A DNA stretch of 64,000 nucleotides from Rotaria macrura. Lineage: Eukaryota > Rotifera > Eurotatoria > Philodinida > Philodinidae. The position numbers were made by a program, and so were the translations under genes. The stretch lies in assembly GCA_900239685.1 (NCBI GenBank), contig OENT01000084.1, forward strand, positions 1-64,000. The letters are read 5' to 3'. The notes below the pieces were generated by a model, which saw only the letters and a program-made list of their open reading frames with translations, was not told the origin of the DNA and searched no databases. Positions 24,379 to 37,333 of this stretch are shown in pieces (position 1 is the stretch's first letter; each line of letters begins with the position of its first letter).

Positions 24379-25301
24379 GTTCCCATCATACATACATACA
24401 GTGACTCGGTGCCAAGGAACAGAAAAAATGCCACTGATCTATCGAAGTAGTCCAATTGTGAGACTAGGCCATCGTCTGGCATCCAGCGTCGTTCTGTTTC
24501 CGGTGGAGGAAAAAAGGGAAAACTCGCGAACATGACTGAGTGTTTTATCGGTTGGACATCGTAATATTTAATGATTCTTCATTTGTCAATTTTCTTATCG
24601 TCATCGTCTTCGGTCATATTAAATGCTCTATCGTAAGTGCGTATTGTTATATGAAATGTTTGTTTACTTTTATGTTCTGTGCTATTGGAAATAATTGAAG
24701 TATTTCTTCTCTCCATAAAAAGAAAGTTTTTTGCACGTACTGATGTAATCTTTTTTTTTGACATATTAAAATAACGGGGAAAGAAAGGTGCATAATGTCA
24801 TGTTGTCATTTTACTGAATTATTTTCTTGTAGACATGGAAGGGATTTTCTTACCTAACAAGCTAGAACCGGACGTGCTGCTTGATTTTTCTTTCTATTCA
24901 TCCTTTTTTCCCGATGAGTAACAATAAACGTATGTTACATATTCCCTTTCGATGAAATCTTTTCATCTTTATACGGCATTGGGTCGTATACAATTATTGT
25001 CACTATTCTTCTTTCGTCTCATTCAAATCATTGAAAGAAGCCATCTTGAGTAGTACCTAGGAAAGTTAACATAATTGTCAGGATAACAGTAATATAACTT
25101 ATTCATATGAGATAATTTTGTTCATTTTCTTAAGTATTACTATCAAGAATAAACTTACATGTAAAGAGTCGATTGTCAATAACCAGTTTTTATTTTTTCA
25201 TTAAGAATTTCAATAAAACTAAACTTCGTAATCCTTCTCAATTATATAATTGCCTTTTCTTTACTTAATATTCTTGAAATTCAATAGGATTGACTTTCTT
25301 G

Positions 25302-25321
25302 CTGTTGTTGTTGTTGTTGTT
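25302..25321. repeat. (GTT)n microsatellite
   Basis: Six to seven GTT units upstream of the Asn-rich gene. Confidence 0.85.
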
Positions 25322-25663
25322 TTCTGTATAGACGATAATTTTTCTTTTCTCAATAAATTTCTCGTCTATTTTTTCTCATGTTCTTCTTTGTAATACGATT
25401 CAATGCGTCAACATTTCGTATAAAAATAGAGAAAAAAACACGCGTTTTTTCACTTGAAGCTAATACATTGTATGTTCCTAGCGATAATAACATTCTCGCT
25501 TTTGATTGTATACGATGCATGTAAATCTATATAGGTGAGCTATTCATTTACATTTTTCCATTTGAAAGAGCAATAGGTTATACGCATATGCCTATTTTCT
25601 CTCTGCTATGAAAAACGCAGACATTGATTAGAAATAAATTGCTTATGATTTTTTTTCTGATAG

Positions 25664-25809
25664 AAATTGATTATACACAAGTTCATCGTATACCAAACGT
25701 TAAATTAAGTGAGCAAACACAAGGCACATCAACGAATACGATGGCTACTTCAGCATCATTACAAGATATAAGCTCACATCATGCACAGAAATTTACATGG
25801 AACACTAAC

Positions 25810-25846
<37 letters not shown>

Positions 25847-26738
25847 GCACCAGCAGTACCACAATCACCACCACACCCACTACCACCAATAATAACAACA
25901 ATAACAGCAATAACAATCAAAGTAGCAACAATGAAAATAAAGGTCGAAAACAAGTTAAATTTTATGAGTAAATACATTTCTTATTTCTTACTTATGTTTT
26001 CTATTAATGTCAATCATTTTACTTTTGTTATTCATATCGTTTAGAAGATTATTGTCATCAAAAAAGGGTCGGCAATTAAATTCATCTCAAAGTGACGAAC
26101 GTATCTTTGAACATCCTGAAGTAACTATCAGATCATCGGCACTTGATGATGAAATTCAACGACGTTTGTCAACATTAAAAACGTCGGCTACCAGCGAAGA
26201 TCTTCGTGAAAATGAAGGAGATACAAATGTACCAAATATTTTGGAACATCCGGATATGCGTTCACCTGTTGTCATGCAATCGCAACAACTGCCACTATCG
26301 TCATCATCATCTGCACTTCTAATTCAGAATAATTGTAGAAGAGTGAATCGAACACAATCAGGTAATAAAATAGCAAAATCCTTGAACGAAGAAATATGAG
26401 ATCACTGTTTTACAGCTGACACGTGTACAAGTGTTATGAGAACACCATCACCGAATATTCATATCGAAGTTTTTATAGACAATCCTTACAATTCAAGTCG
26501 ATCTACATCACCCGGTTCGTTTATTGGTGATATTATTGAAAGTCAAGAACACGAACAAGTAATATTTATAAAATATTCTAGTGATATGTTGTTTCGAAAT
26601 TCATATTCATTTGATTAGAATCAAGATTCTAATAGATCCTCATTGATGACAACCACGGATTCTACTCGTAAATATTCTGAATCGAGCTCAAAATCGGATA
26701 TTAATTCAATGACAACGGAAAAGAAGGATTGCTGGTGA
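25664..26738 (+). CDS. Asn-rich protein of unknown function, 5' end missing
   Basis: I do not recognise the family. Four exons, 25664-25967, 26045-26361, 26416-26558 and 26619-26738, join through introns of 77, 54 and 60 nt with GT-AG borders. They keep one frame for about 295 residues, which strongly supports a real gene. The first exon has an acceptor (CTGATAG) and enters in phase 1, so an upstream exon exists that I could not place. Met at 25741 is an alternative start. The protein is hydrophilic and apparently disordered: a 13-Asn run, a Ser/Thr/Asn stretch, then GRKQVKFYE, whose KQVKF fits the loose PP1-docking (RVxF) pattern. Two similar blocks follow (IFEHPEV and ILEHPDM), then a Ser/Thr-Pro-rich C-terminus ending KKDCW. 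The RVxF match is inference from a short motif only. Confidence 0.65.
25804..25850. repeat. (AAT)n coding repeat (poly-Asn)
   Basis: A trinucleotide run within the Asn-rich gene encoding 13 consecutive Asn. Near-pure AAT codons suggest replication slippage and likely length polymorphism. Confidence 0.9.
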
Positions 26739-26919
26739 TGATTCTCGCTCATTTATTTTTAGTTTTTTTTTTCTCGTTCTGTTGTTGTTTATTTTTCCTA
26801 TTTTATGTGTACATAGTACTAATGAAAAATGACAAAAACAAATTATTTATTTTAATAAGAGACAAATGAAATGATGTCTACAATATTCCAAAAAAAGAGA
26901 AAAATGGCCACACTAAAAA

Positions 26920-29900
26920 TTAATAGTTTCCATTGGAAAAAGTTTTTAATATTTGATTCGAGCTATATTCTTGATTTATGAAAAACAATGGATTACTAAC
27001 ACCTAAACGATATGGTTGATAACGATCCGTTGTACGTTCACCATATGGAATATCAGAACGAAAATACGTTTGAGGACGAACTGTTAATCCGTACCTACAA
27101 TACGAACAAGACAGTGTGAAAATTTTTATGTTTTAAACAAAAAAATAGTTTTTCAATCATACCATAAAAACCAAATAATAATAAAAACTAACATCAACGA
27201 AAATACATAACCAAATACAACCGCTAATGGCCAAAGATCTGTCGAACTTTTAGCATTAATATCATCATAATTATATGTAATATCACGTGATAAAATATAT
27301 GTTGAATCTGATTCTATATAAAATTCACATCGATCACCTTTATAATGTTCAGGACATGAACATGTGTAGTTTGTTGACGATACTATCGTTTGACATGTAC
27401 CATTTGATAAACATGGATTCGATATACATGGATCATTGTTGCATGATGAATCTAACGAATAAAAACAAACTATTATCTGTTAAATTGAATATACTATATT
27501 ATGGAAATGTTTGATAATATCTCATACAGACAAATGATTTCTCTTTTCTTCGACTGACTAAAGGAAAAAAGAAATAAATGTGCCTCACAATATTTAGGAT
27601 CAGTGAGTTTTCTTAGCATCCACATTATTGATCGCTATTTTCAAAACTACCAATCATAGGCTAATCAGCGATTACTTGGATTGTACTTTCAAGAAGTGCA
27701 AAAACAAAGAAGTATCACATTGACCTTTGCACTTAGATTTAGATGTACGAAGGGAAAAGAATATAAATCTCACTCTCGAAATTTACGATTGTTTTATTCT
27801 AAAATAAAATTCAAATTAAATCAAAATAGTTTACCGTTGCAACTATTTTTAGCTATTTCACAATGGAAACCTGTATGCGACGATTGACATATACATAATT
27901 CTTTATTTGATTCATCAATCTAAACAATAATAAAAGCAAGTACTACTATGGTATTTTTCTTTTCAATTATTCTATTTTTACTGAGCAAACACCGCCATTG
28001 TGACAAATCCGCGCACATTTTACAGTTGACAATGTTGATTCGAAAGATACTAAAAGTATTATTCTTTTCACTTTCGACTTCAAGTGATTAAAAAAGTGCA
28101 AACGAATGCAACATACGAGAAATTTCACAATATTTGCCTCGATAATTTGGTCGACATAGACATTGAACATCATGATTAGAATTCGTTACACAAATACTCT
28201 GATGTTGACATGGTGAACTTTCACATGGATTGGTTTCTAAAAGAATTTGAGTACAATTAATAATCTATACGATAGAGAAACTAATCATTCATCCGGCATG
28301 CTCTGTATTTTTCTTTCTACATTCAAACTAAACTTACGAAAATGTACAATATTTAATATTTCTGAACGAAATATTAAAGAAGACAGATTTGGAAGTTAAA
28401 GAATACTGATTCGGTACTTACCAATTTCACAATAAACGCCAATAAATGATGGTGAACAAACACACTGAAAAGTGCTTTCAGACTGAAGAACACAAGTGGA
28501 ATTATGATGACATGGTGCACTTAAACATGGTGAATTGTCTAGAAAATGAAAGCAAACGAAAAATTCGAAACATACATTGATGCTCATTTTAATCTTACTA
28601 ATTTTATGAAATATTGATGATTTCGGATTTAATTGATTGGTTTCGGTAAGTCTCTCGATTACATGATTTTCATTTAACCAATGAAGATAATTATCTAGCT
28701 CGCCTGTAGAAGGTGTGACCGTCACATGTTTCATTGATATTTTTGTTGTTAGTTGTCCTAATGACTTTTGTGAGCTGGTATCGAATTCTTTAGTTAAATT
28801 CAATAACGGAATAATTGTTGCAGGAGCTATGAGTAAAAAAATGATTTTTTTTCTTTTCTCCTAATCAAGTCTTGCATTCGATCGAATTCTCACTAGGTAA
28901 AGCTTGTGAACAATCAATACCACTCCAATACTCGTCACACATACATAATTCTGTATAGAAATCAACTTTTAGACATTGTCCATGAATACACGGTGTTCGT
29001 TCGCACGATGTAACGATAGCTTTTTGAAATAGAAAATGTTTACTTGATAGCAACGAAAACATGTCATGCTTCATATTCTTACCAACTTCACAATTTCGAC
29101 CAATATAACCCATTCGACAATGACAACGATAAGTAATTGATGAATTGACATCGATCAAGTTTTCACATGTTGCATTATGTAGACATGGACGACTGGTACA
29201 AGCGATTTCTTCTATTCAATTTAGAATACAAATAAAAACAAATAATGTAAGAATAAACAAAAACAAAACAGCTAATTAGAATGTAAATGTTTGACTAGCT
29301 ATGAACAATTGAACGAAAATAAACTATTGAAAATAAAAACATTCCGATTCAACCTATTGATTTATTAAAATAACAACAATCAGACATGTCATGGCATCAA
29401 TGCTTATTCTACTTAGATATACATTCTAGTAGATATACAATAGATTATGCTTTGTAAATGTTTTCTTTCGGAATAAACTGCATGTTTAGTTTGTAATATT
29501 CCGATGAGATAAAAACTCAATCAACAATAGTCTTCTGTTATAAACTGATGATGTATGATATCATCTCCTATTAACGCTACGTATTTCATTAATTCAATAC
29601 TTTCACTTCAACATTTACATATAAGCCAAGCATATCTACAAGTAAATAATCAAATGAATGCTTTTCTTCATCAGCATACTTGTAAGAGTTTGGCTACAAT
29701 TTTCCGATGTCCAACCAACATGACATACACAACGTCCAGTACTTGAACAATCGCCATGAATACACGTTGTTCGATTACATCCATAATCGATGTTAGTCAT
29801 AGCTGAGTCGAACAAAAGCAAGAGAAGAATAGTTCATTTTTACCAAAAAACAACAAATATATCTAAAATATTTACCAATATCACACGATCGACCAGTAAA

Positions 29901-31020
29901 TCTTCTTTGACATTGACATAGATAACTTCCAAGATATACAACACATGTTCCATTGTTTAGACAAGGTTGATCTTCACATGCTCTTACATCTACAAATAGG
30001 TTTAAAAAAAAGAACAGCAGGTTTTCTATTTTTTTTCCTATTGTAATGTTCTTTGCTATTTTACCACTAAGACAATCTTGACCGAAATATCCATTTTTAC
30101 AATTTTTTTTTCCAGTAGATGAATCGCAGTCGTAGCGTTGTACATTCACTGAACAATATGTTTCACAATCGTTACCATAGTAATCAGGTGAACAATATAA
30201 CTTTTCAAACAAAACAAAAAATAGTAGATTATTAACTCATGGTCAATGAAATGAAAAACTGGCAAACCAGAAAATCAACAGTTAAATTTGTATATGTACC
30301 AAATAAACTTCGAAGATAAACTCTTTGAGGTTGTGCTACATCAATTGAACGATGAACTCTTAGATCATTTAATGTTCGTCCATAAAAATCAATTGAATCA
30401 TGAACAGTTTGATTATTAATATCATCTAAATCAAGTACTTCAACAATCAAACCAATGCCAGTCTTAATGTCATAGAAAAGTGAAAAAAATTGATATAGCA
30501 AAAAAAAACAAGAACATAAACTAGTAGTTACTTTTGGATACTTAAAATGAAAATAAATTGTCGGTTGAAACCAAATAGATACTAATGATGATCTTTGTTG
30601 ATGTTTATTATACAGTAACGAAGATCGACGTTGTAATTGTTGATCCATATTAATGAAATGTACATCGTCACCGCCAACGAAACCTGTAAAATGATCGCCT
30701 AATGTACAATTATGTGGATTTTGAAATGGTAAATGCACGAGACAAAATAAAAGTCCTGTATCACATCGACCATCTCTATTAATATCATGTTCAAGTCTTG
30801 TATCACATGGACGATTTTCATAGGTTAAACCATTTCGATTTTTATAATGAAGTAAACGTAGTGCAAGTGTCACTTCACTTAATGATAACTGTTAACATTG
30901 ACAATGAAGAATATAAACGAGAAGAAAATGAAAAATAAAAGAACGTTATTCAATTAATAGAAAACCAACTTTGAGTATAGCAAAATCATAAACAAGAATA
31001 ATAATCAACCATTGTACCAT
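26920..31020 (-). CDS. DSL-family Notch ligand (Delta/Jagged-like)
   Basis: A type I membrane ligand of about 780 aa by hand count, spread over about 16 exons joined in consistent phases. Exon 1 (30970-31020) encodes a signal peptide, MVQWLIIILVYDFAILK. Exons 2-3 (30532-30888 and 30268-30462) hold an MNNL-type N-terminal region (LRLLHYKNRNGLTYENRPCD, then LFCLVHLPFQ and CTLGDHFTGFVGG). The DSL domain starts at exon 4 (30065-30200) with YCSPDYYGNDC and has all six Cys. About eight EGF-like repeats follow, each largely in its own phase-1 exon. A non-EGF linker of about 70 residues lies between the fourth and fifth (around 28600-28830). Then come a transmembrane helix (LWPLAVVFGYVFSLML) and a tail of about 57 residues with a single Lys. 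The family binds Notch on neighbouring cells through MNNL-DSL. It is too diverged to decide Delta versus Jagged. The 3' end lies 181 bp from the convergent Asn-rich gene. Confidence 0.85.
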
Positions 31021-33200
31021 GTCGCCCTTCCGTTCATACTCTTCAAAAACAATACGATCGATATATTCTCACAAGTAAACGTGAAGGCTTCACATCAAAT
31101 AATTGTGACAAGAAAGCGAGAGGTATAAATACATACATATTTATATACATATTTATATCCATGTGTGTGTGTATTTGTGTATGTATGGGTATGTATATAT
31201 ATATGATGGTCAATATTGTATACACGCCCTATTCATCATATTCATCCAAATGAGTGTTTACCTTAGGGTTATTAGCCGAGATGCGCTTAGACGATCTTGT
31301 TTTATTGATTATTTTCTATACATTTATATTGCGACTAGCAAGCTCAAAGATTTCAATGAGGTGTAACTTTGATCTTATCATCGTCCTTTATTTTTTTTGG
31401 CTATTTCTTCTTTGTCTCATATATACAAAGAATCAATTTGAATTGAGATGATCATGAAAAAGAACAAAAGTATGACCCGACAAATATACCAATGTATGCT
31501 AACGAATTGTATTATAATCAATACATGTATACATATCTACGTGTATATATATATATTTGTTAGACGACATCATTGTTCATTATTATTAGATGTTGAACCG
31601 CATATAATCGCTTTCTCGATAGTGGGATAAATATTGCTGATGCTGTAAATAGAACATGATATATTACAGCCGATTTCATACTGTAACCGATATCCACTTA
31701 GTAACAATGTTTTGTTATTTATCCATCACATTTGTTGAATAAGATACGAAAAAGCCTGACATACATGAAAAATAACACAGATAATTGATGTGTGTCTGTT
31801 TCTAACTAACAGACATTTCTTGCAGTTTAATAAACAGGATATATTTGTCAGCAAATGATATGAACAAATTTATTCTAATTATAATATATAAATTCAAGGA
31901 TATATAATTGATTCAAAATAAATCTATAAAACTGATGATGATCATCCATGCATAAGAAAATTTTCTATGATCTGTGATGTATTGTCAAGTTGAAAGAATA
32001 CTAGAGCATAATAATGAGAATCTTGAAAAGCTATGATGTTTTCCTGTGTTTTGTTCACGGATGTTTGTTCTTGCTTCTCAATAGAGAAGATCTAAGCAAT
32101 TTTTTCTTATGCCGACAAGATTGGTTCAGGAGTCTTCTTCAAAAGTCGCCGTGGGCAATCTCAACTTTTTCTCTCATGTTCTTATTTTCAAAAAAGAACA
32201 AAAAATATTCTGTTAAAAGTCCGAAAAAAAACATAAAATGTAATGATTATGTAGAAGTATTAATAACTTCCTTTTTCTTTTGACGTCTCAAATCAAGAAA
32301 ATGTTTTAGAACGGAAATCAATAAGACAACAAAATTATGCTTACAAAGACGACATTGGAAACATATGTTGTTTACGTACCCCTACTGTTGATGTTATACC
32401 AGCATCTCAATATCAACTGTACTTTGGACTTTTGATTTCAATAACGCATTATTACAGCAACTGTCATCTATATTAACTTTGATTGCCTACGACTTGGGAT
32501 TCGAGTTTACCAGAAAGAAAAACTAGTTTGAGATTCATAGAAATCATATAGAATTTTCTTTTTGTTGCTGCAACTAGAAAATAAAAACTTTCGAAAGATA
32601 GATTCGTTTCGATACAAGACATCATCCTATAACGCTTTCAAAAGCAAAACCAATGATAAATCTTTGGTCACTATACAAGGGATACCAATTACAATGTGTG
32701 CGTTATTAAACATATATAAGTACATAGATTGTAATTAGTGTAGTGATGGCTCTTTCTTGATTCTATGATTATTTTGTAAAGTTTGTTTTGTATATCTGTT
32801 GAGACGGTCGATCGATTCACATTCGAACATGAGAAATGAGAAATCTTTTCACTAATCTCGATGATCTTATTCAATGATTATGGTCAACAGTAATCTTCCA
32901 CCCATACAATCCAATAATGATTTTTTTTAAAGATATGAAAAAGATAATAATCGAATTCAATCAAAAGTAATCACGAGGAATATTGTCCAAGTCCTTCTAA
33001 TATTTCTTATGTGTATTCACAAGTTTCAGTGTTTGTTTTAAATTGAAGTACGTAATGATTGAATAGGATTAGTGAATTTGGTTTTTATTTAATATGATCA
33101 ACTGATTTGTGTTCTAATAAGTACAATATATAAGAGTTTAAAAATGAAAAATTTTCACTTGAAACAAAATTGTCTTCAATTTAAAATTTTTTAGTTCGTT
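31021..33200. other. 2.2 kb intergenic stretch with TA/TG repeats
   Basis: Lies upstream of the DSL ligand gene. A degenerate TATA/TGTG low-complexity tract occupies about 31125-31206. Short frames here are products of that repeat. No gene is supported. Confidence 0.5.
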
Positions 33201-33717
33201 TCAAAATCGCAAATCGTTCGCAGCTGGTTCTGGTTGTGAAACAACTGGCTGTTTATTTTTAGCCACGAGAGCTATATCCCTTGCCGTTTCTAATCAAATA
33301 AAAGAAAGTAAAACGTCGAAATAATTATTCATGATTATGTACCTCTTGACTTGATTTCACGCGCTTCTTGACATAAAGCGCATGGGCTGCAGCATAATGT
33401 TGTCGGACAATCGCCACACGAAGGATTGGCTTCTAAATGATATTTTTCACGTAGAGTTTTTCGTTCGAAATACTGTGGCACCCAACATAAATAAACACTA
33501 GATAGTAATCCGTAAACACAACACATTAAAACACAATTTTTATCATCGATTTTTTTTGAATTTGACCCAAATAAACATGGTGTACACCAAAAGCCATAGC
33601 AGCATGATCTACAATCGCTGAAGCATCCGAATAAGTTCTCTATATTAGTATACAAAATATCGTGAGTACAATATCAAACCATTTTAACTTACCATTCCAT
33701 GCATTTTCACTTGACAT
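33201..33717 (-). CDS. PLAC8-family Cys-rich membrane protein (cornifelin-like)
   Basis: Three exons (33693-33717, 33343-33639 and 33289-33201 reading downward) with short GT-AG introns, all phase 1, give 136 aa. PLAC8 features are clear: the Cys cluster CFSDCRSCCYGFWCTPCLFG near the N-terminus, a hydrophobic Cys-rich middle (VLMCCVYGLLSSVYLCW), the LREKYHL basic segment, and the hallmark SPCALCQEAREIKSR. Members are small membrane-associated or secreted proteins, linked in different lineages to metal tolerance, cell-size control or epithelial envelopes. No specific role can be assigned here. The C-terminus is a short Pro/Gln/Glu-rich tail. The start Met is supported by the 8-codon first exon ending in a strong GTAAGT donor. 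Confidence 0.85.
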
Positions 33718-33986
33718 ATTGAGAAATGTATGTAAGAACAATGAAACCTGGAGATTGATCTTTAATATTTTAATTGTCGTTCAAAATAATATGATCAATC
33801 AATGAAAAAAACAAAATGATAATTCAACTAGAATTATCCTACCAAATGTGATGCTTAGAAAAATGAAATATTAAATTATAGGATGCTTCGTATTCATTCA
33901 GTGACGCTTATTTTGTTCTGATTTTACCTACATTATGCTGTTGGACAGTCACTTTTCGAGCTATCGAGAATCAACGATCGAACATA

Positions 33987-34196
33987 ATGGAAAAAAAATA
34001 TCAAAACTTTTTCTTGCTATTACTGCTGTGTAATGTAATTGTCCCCTCCGCCGATGTAACTTTGAAATTACGAAACCCTTCTGTGCGTTTGCAGGTGAAG
34101 TACAAGGATAACAGACAATCGTATGCTCACTTTTTCGTTAACAAAATTATCGAAAAGGTTTTTTTTCTCTCTTTAACATTTGTATGCTTGTCATAG
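33987..34196 (+). CDS. Possible first exon of a small secreted protein
   Basis: A frame of 69 codons starts with a convincing signal-peptide shape: MEKKYQN, then FFLLLLLCNVIVPSADV. It lies 270 bp upstream of and divergent from the PLAC8-type gene, and is less AT-rich than its surroundings. Possible donors lie at CAG|GTGAAG (about 34094) and AAG|GTTTTT (about 34158), but no downstream exon is recognisable. It may be an exon of a decayed gene or chance. Confidence 0.25.
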   Translation: MEKKYQNFFLLLLLCNVIVPSADVTLKLRNPSVRLQVKYKDNRQSYAHFFVNKIIEKVFFLSLTFVCLS

Positions 34197-35634
34197 ATAA
34201 AAACGCCTTACAAGCGGTTACGCTCCATTGTTTTTACCTTCTTTTTTGCATCGCAATGAGGAGTATGAAGATAAAAAATTTTTTCTAAACATGCATTGAA
34301 TATAATTAATTGAGAATTTCCTCTGTATTTTCTTGTCTTATTTCTTTATGATAGAAGTAGCAAATGTTACACATTATTTGCTATTGAAACTAGTGCGTTG
34401 TGTTTTCTTTAGAGAAATCCGTTTTAAAATAACGTATTAAAATCACACGACAAGTAGTATTCATCAATACCTCTATAGTTTTCAATATGAAGTCATCAGA
34501 TTCGATAAGCATTAAAGAAGTATAGAATATATATCATCAACTAGTTTTTCTTGTGATACAATAGTAAAGACTATTTATTCATAATATCAACAACGTATTT
34601 ATGCTAATCAAAACTGTAATAAGTCAAATAGAACTTTTGGAATCTATGTTTTTTACGTTAAATGTTATCGATGATGTATAATTACTGAGAAGCGAAGCAT
34701 GGATACTTTCCAATGTTTTCTTTTCAATTATTTTTAGTTACGAAACGAAGGAAGACATTTTTTTTCAAACTAGTAATAAATGTGATGGGTTATTAATAAT
34801 AATAACCTACGATGCTCTGACATTGTTTTTCAACGTAAAAAATTGAATTTCGATGAATAATAATGATATATTTTTCTGTGATTCAGTTGAATGTTTCAGT
34901 AGTCAAGAAATTCCACATTTTTTACTCAACTTTTATTCAAGACATCGATGAATGCATTGTATTTTCTATATTCAGTTCAACTTTCTGATAGTCACATATA
35001 CGCTATTATGTAAAACTGCGTCGATCAGTACAAGCCTCACCTATCGTATCTCTCAGCTGCGTAGTTTTATTTATTTATCGTCAATAGTAATGTGATGAGG
35101 TTAAAAATATATTCAAAAATGATTGGAAAGAATGAAAGAGAAATTTTTTTCTTCAAATATGTTTTTAGTATTACTGACATACGTAGCTAGTTATTTCGGA
35201 AAATAAATCTATCTACAGATATTTATGACTTTCAGACAAAACTTTCTATCATTTTATGCGTCAAGGTTGAACAAACTCATGACGATCAAAATGGAGTATA
35301 TTAAAGAATTCAATGAAATAATATAATTGTAACAACGATGCATTTCTAGAATATTGACATACAACTTTGATACAAAAATATTTGTATCAAATACACTAGT
35401 TGATGAAAATTTTGTTTTCTTAAATGATGACTAAAAGTCATGAAATCAACAATTTATCTGATGTTTATCTATTTATACACATTTTGTTTTGAAAATAAAT
35501 TTGTCTCGGTATTTCACTTTTTTAAAATCGATTTGCCATTATAACAACGTGAAAAATTTTTTTTTAACATTTCTGAATATTCAACTTCACAGAAGATGAT
35601 CTTTTAATTATGGATTTAATTAGACGTACTATCT

Positions 35635-36000
35635 TCAAAACAAATAAGTCGAAAGACACAAACGGAAAGGAAGAACGCTAATTTGAATAAAAAGTGCGCT
35701 GAAATCTAACATTAAACGTGTCAAAAAAAAATCCCCGATGGAAAACCTAGCCTTATAAATGGTGATTTCATTTTGAAAAAAAACGTGGACAAGTGGATGC
35801 GATGGGAAGTCATTATAAGAATATCGGTCGGAGTACTTAACACATTGACTCGTGCATTTAAACGAGTATGAATTTTCAAGATACTGTGCGCTGGTAATTG
35901 CAGACTTGCATATCATGGTATCATTGTTGATGAATAGTGGACAGTTTTCATTGAACGATTTGAACAACGTTATTCTGTTCGCTACTGAATACAAGATCAT
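35635..36000 (-). other. Orphan 121-codon frame, faint LCCL-like pattern
   Basis: This is the longest frame in the region. The stretch LFINNDTMICKSAITSA has the spacing of the LCCL-domain core (Y-x-x-D-S-x-x-C-x-A-A-x-H-A-G), but the key His-Ala-Gly is missing. Several Cys follow (KCTSQCVKYSD). No splice partners or neighbouring domains were found. It may be an eroded exon or chance. Confidence 0.2.
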
Positions 36001-37050
36001 TGGAATAGACGGATAATGTTTTTTTTAGGAAGGCAATGGGGAGAAGTTATAGTAACATAGGTTACTGCAACTTCGTAGGTTAGAATCATGTGGGAAATAG
36101 TTCATTGTATTTTTAAAGCAATGCTCATATAGTAAAAATATTACACATTCATCCTTGATAATGTAGTTTATGAAAACAGAGTAAAGCTTTTGAAAGTAGC
36201 AAAAAAATCACTGCCTAAGAAAAAACTAGAAGCCTCATTTCTCGCAAGACTTACTTCAAGAAGTTGGAATACTCAAACAGGTCGTTTCAGATCAGAGAAC
36301 GTTTTCAAGAGTTTCTCAGGTTTAAATTAAAATTCAATTAATCTAGTTTTATTTTCGATAATCGGTAAGTGGACCTGTGTTTCTCGTTGACTTTCTTAAT
36401 AGTTTACATAGATATGCGATTCTACAATGGTAGTTTGATTTTAGTGATTTCATTTTCGGCTCACTGGGGATCAAATGCATAAAATGATTTCAATCAAGGC
36501 ACATTTCACATTCTTCTTCCACATATAAATTCATTGAAGATTAAGGTTTCAAACGAATTTTAACATTATTTAGAAAGCAAAGATGATGCTGCAATCTTTA
36601 TTTAACTTGTGTAACCTGGTTATTAGTTGAAATTTCTGCATTGCCGAAATATCTTTTCAAAGCAGAAATGAACTGCAGGCAAGAACTTTTTAAACTCAGA
36701 ATAATTTACAATTACGCCAAAGGACTTATATCAAGACAATAGAAAGAATGATTAGTTATTGATTGGGATTAGTCGAAATACAAGATGCCGCTTTTCTTAC
36801 TAGTACAAAAATATATTTCTCAATATTACTATAGCAGCGATTTCTGTCAACTTCTAGGTAATCTAATACATTGCTTAGAATTGAATATAGTTGCCAATGT
36901 CATAGTTGTAGACATTAGATCCATAAAAAGTACATTATGCTAATGTTGCTGGCTTCATTGAAAACGGCAGACATAATAAGAATGGTGCGGAGATAATGTC
37001 AACACCGTTGCATCTAAATTTAGAAAATTGTCAGAACTGATGTCAATTAA

Positions 37051-37075
37051 GTTGTTGTTGTTGTTGTTGTTGTTG
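37051..37075. repeat. (GTT)n microsatellite
   Basis: Eight perfect GTT units. Confidence 0.9.
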
Positions 37076-37333
37076 GGATATCAAGTTTTTTCTCTATGAA
37101 AAACATGATTCGACAAATTAATTTCTATCTGAAATATAATATTTAATTGATCATGACCATTGAGAGGATTCTTTGTTCTATCAAAAAAATCATTATCAGA
37201 TTGCAATGTTCTTAATAATTGAATCGACTTATCATTCATTCTTCGGAAGCAGAGGGAGTTGCAGTGGAATCACGATACATGTTCAAAAAGGCTGCAATCT
37301 ATAGTATCAATTGTATTTTCGACAAAAATATGT

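Larger units (their letters stand above)
18837..25663. other. 6.8 kb gene-poor region with microsatellites
   Basis: No intact gene found. It contains AT, GATA, CT, AAT and GTT repeats (listed separately), a possible decayed coding relic near 20839, and a slightly more GC-rich block at about 24150-24540. The latter part may hold promoter and 5' exons of the Asn-rich gene downstream, whose start I could not locate. Confidence 0.45.

Noticed and set aside
24133-24533. Overlapping reverse-strand frames of 86 and 126 codons
   Set aside because: Their length comes from the AAT/ATC microsatellite, which reads as Tyr/Asp or Ile runs. There is no domain and no splice support.
24579-24764. 61-codon reverse frame starting MSKKKITS and ending in an acidic DDDDKK tail
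   Set aside because: A GTACGT donor and a TAG acceptor occur inside it, but the phases do not join, and nothing around it supports a gene. It may be real but is unsupported.
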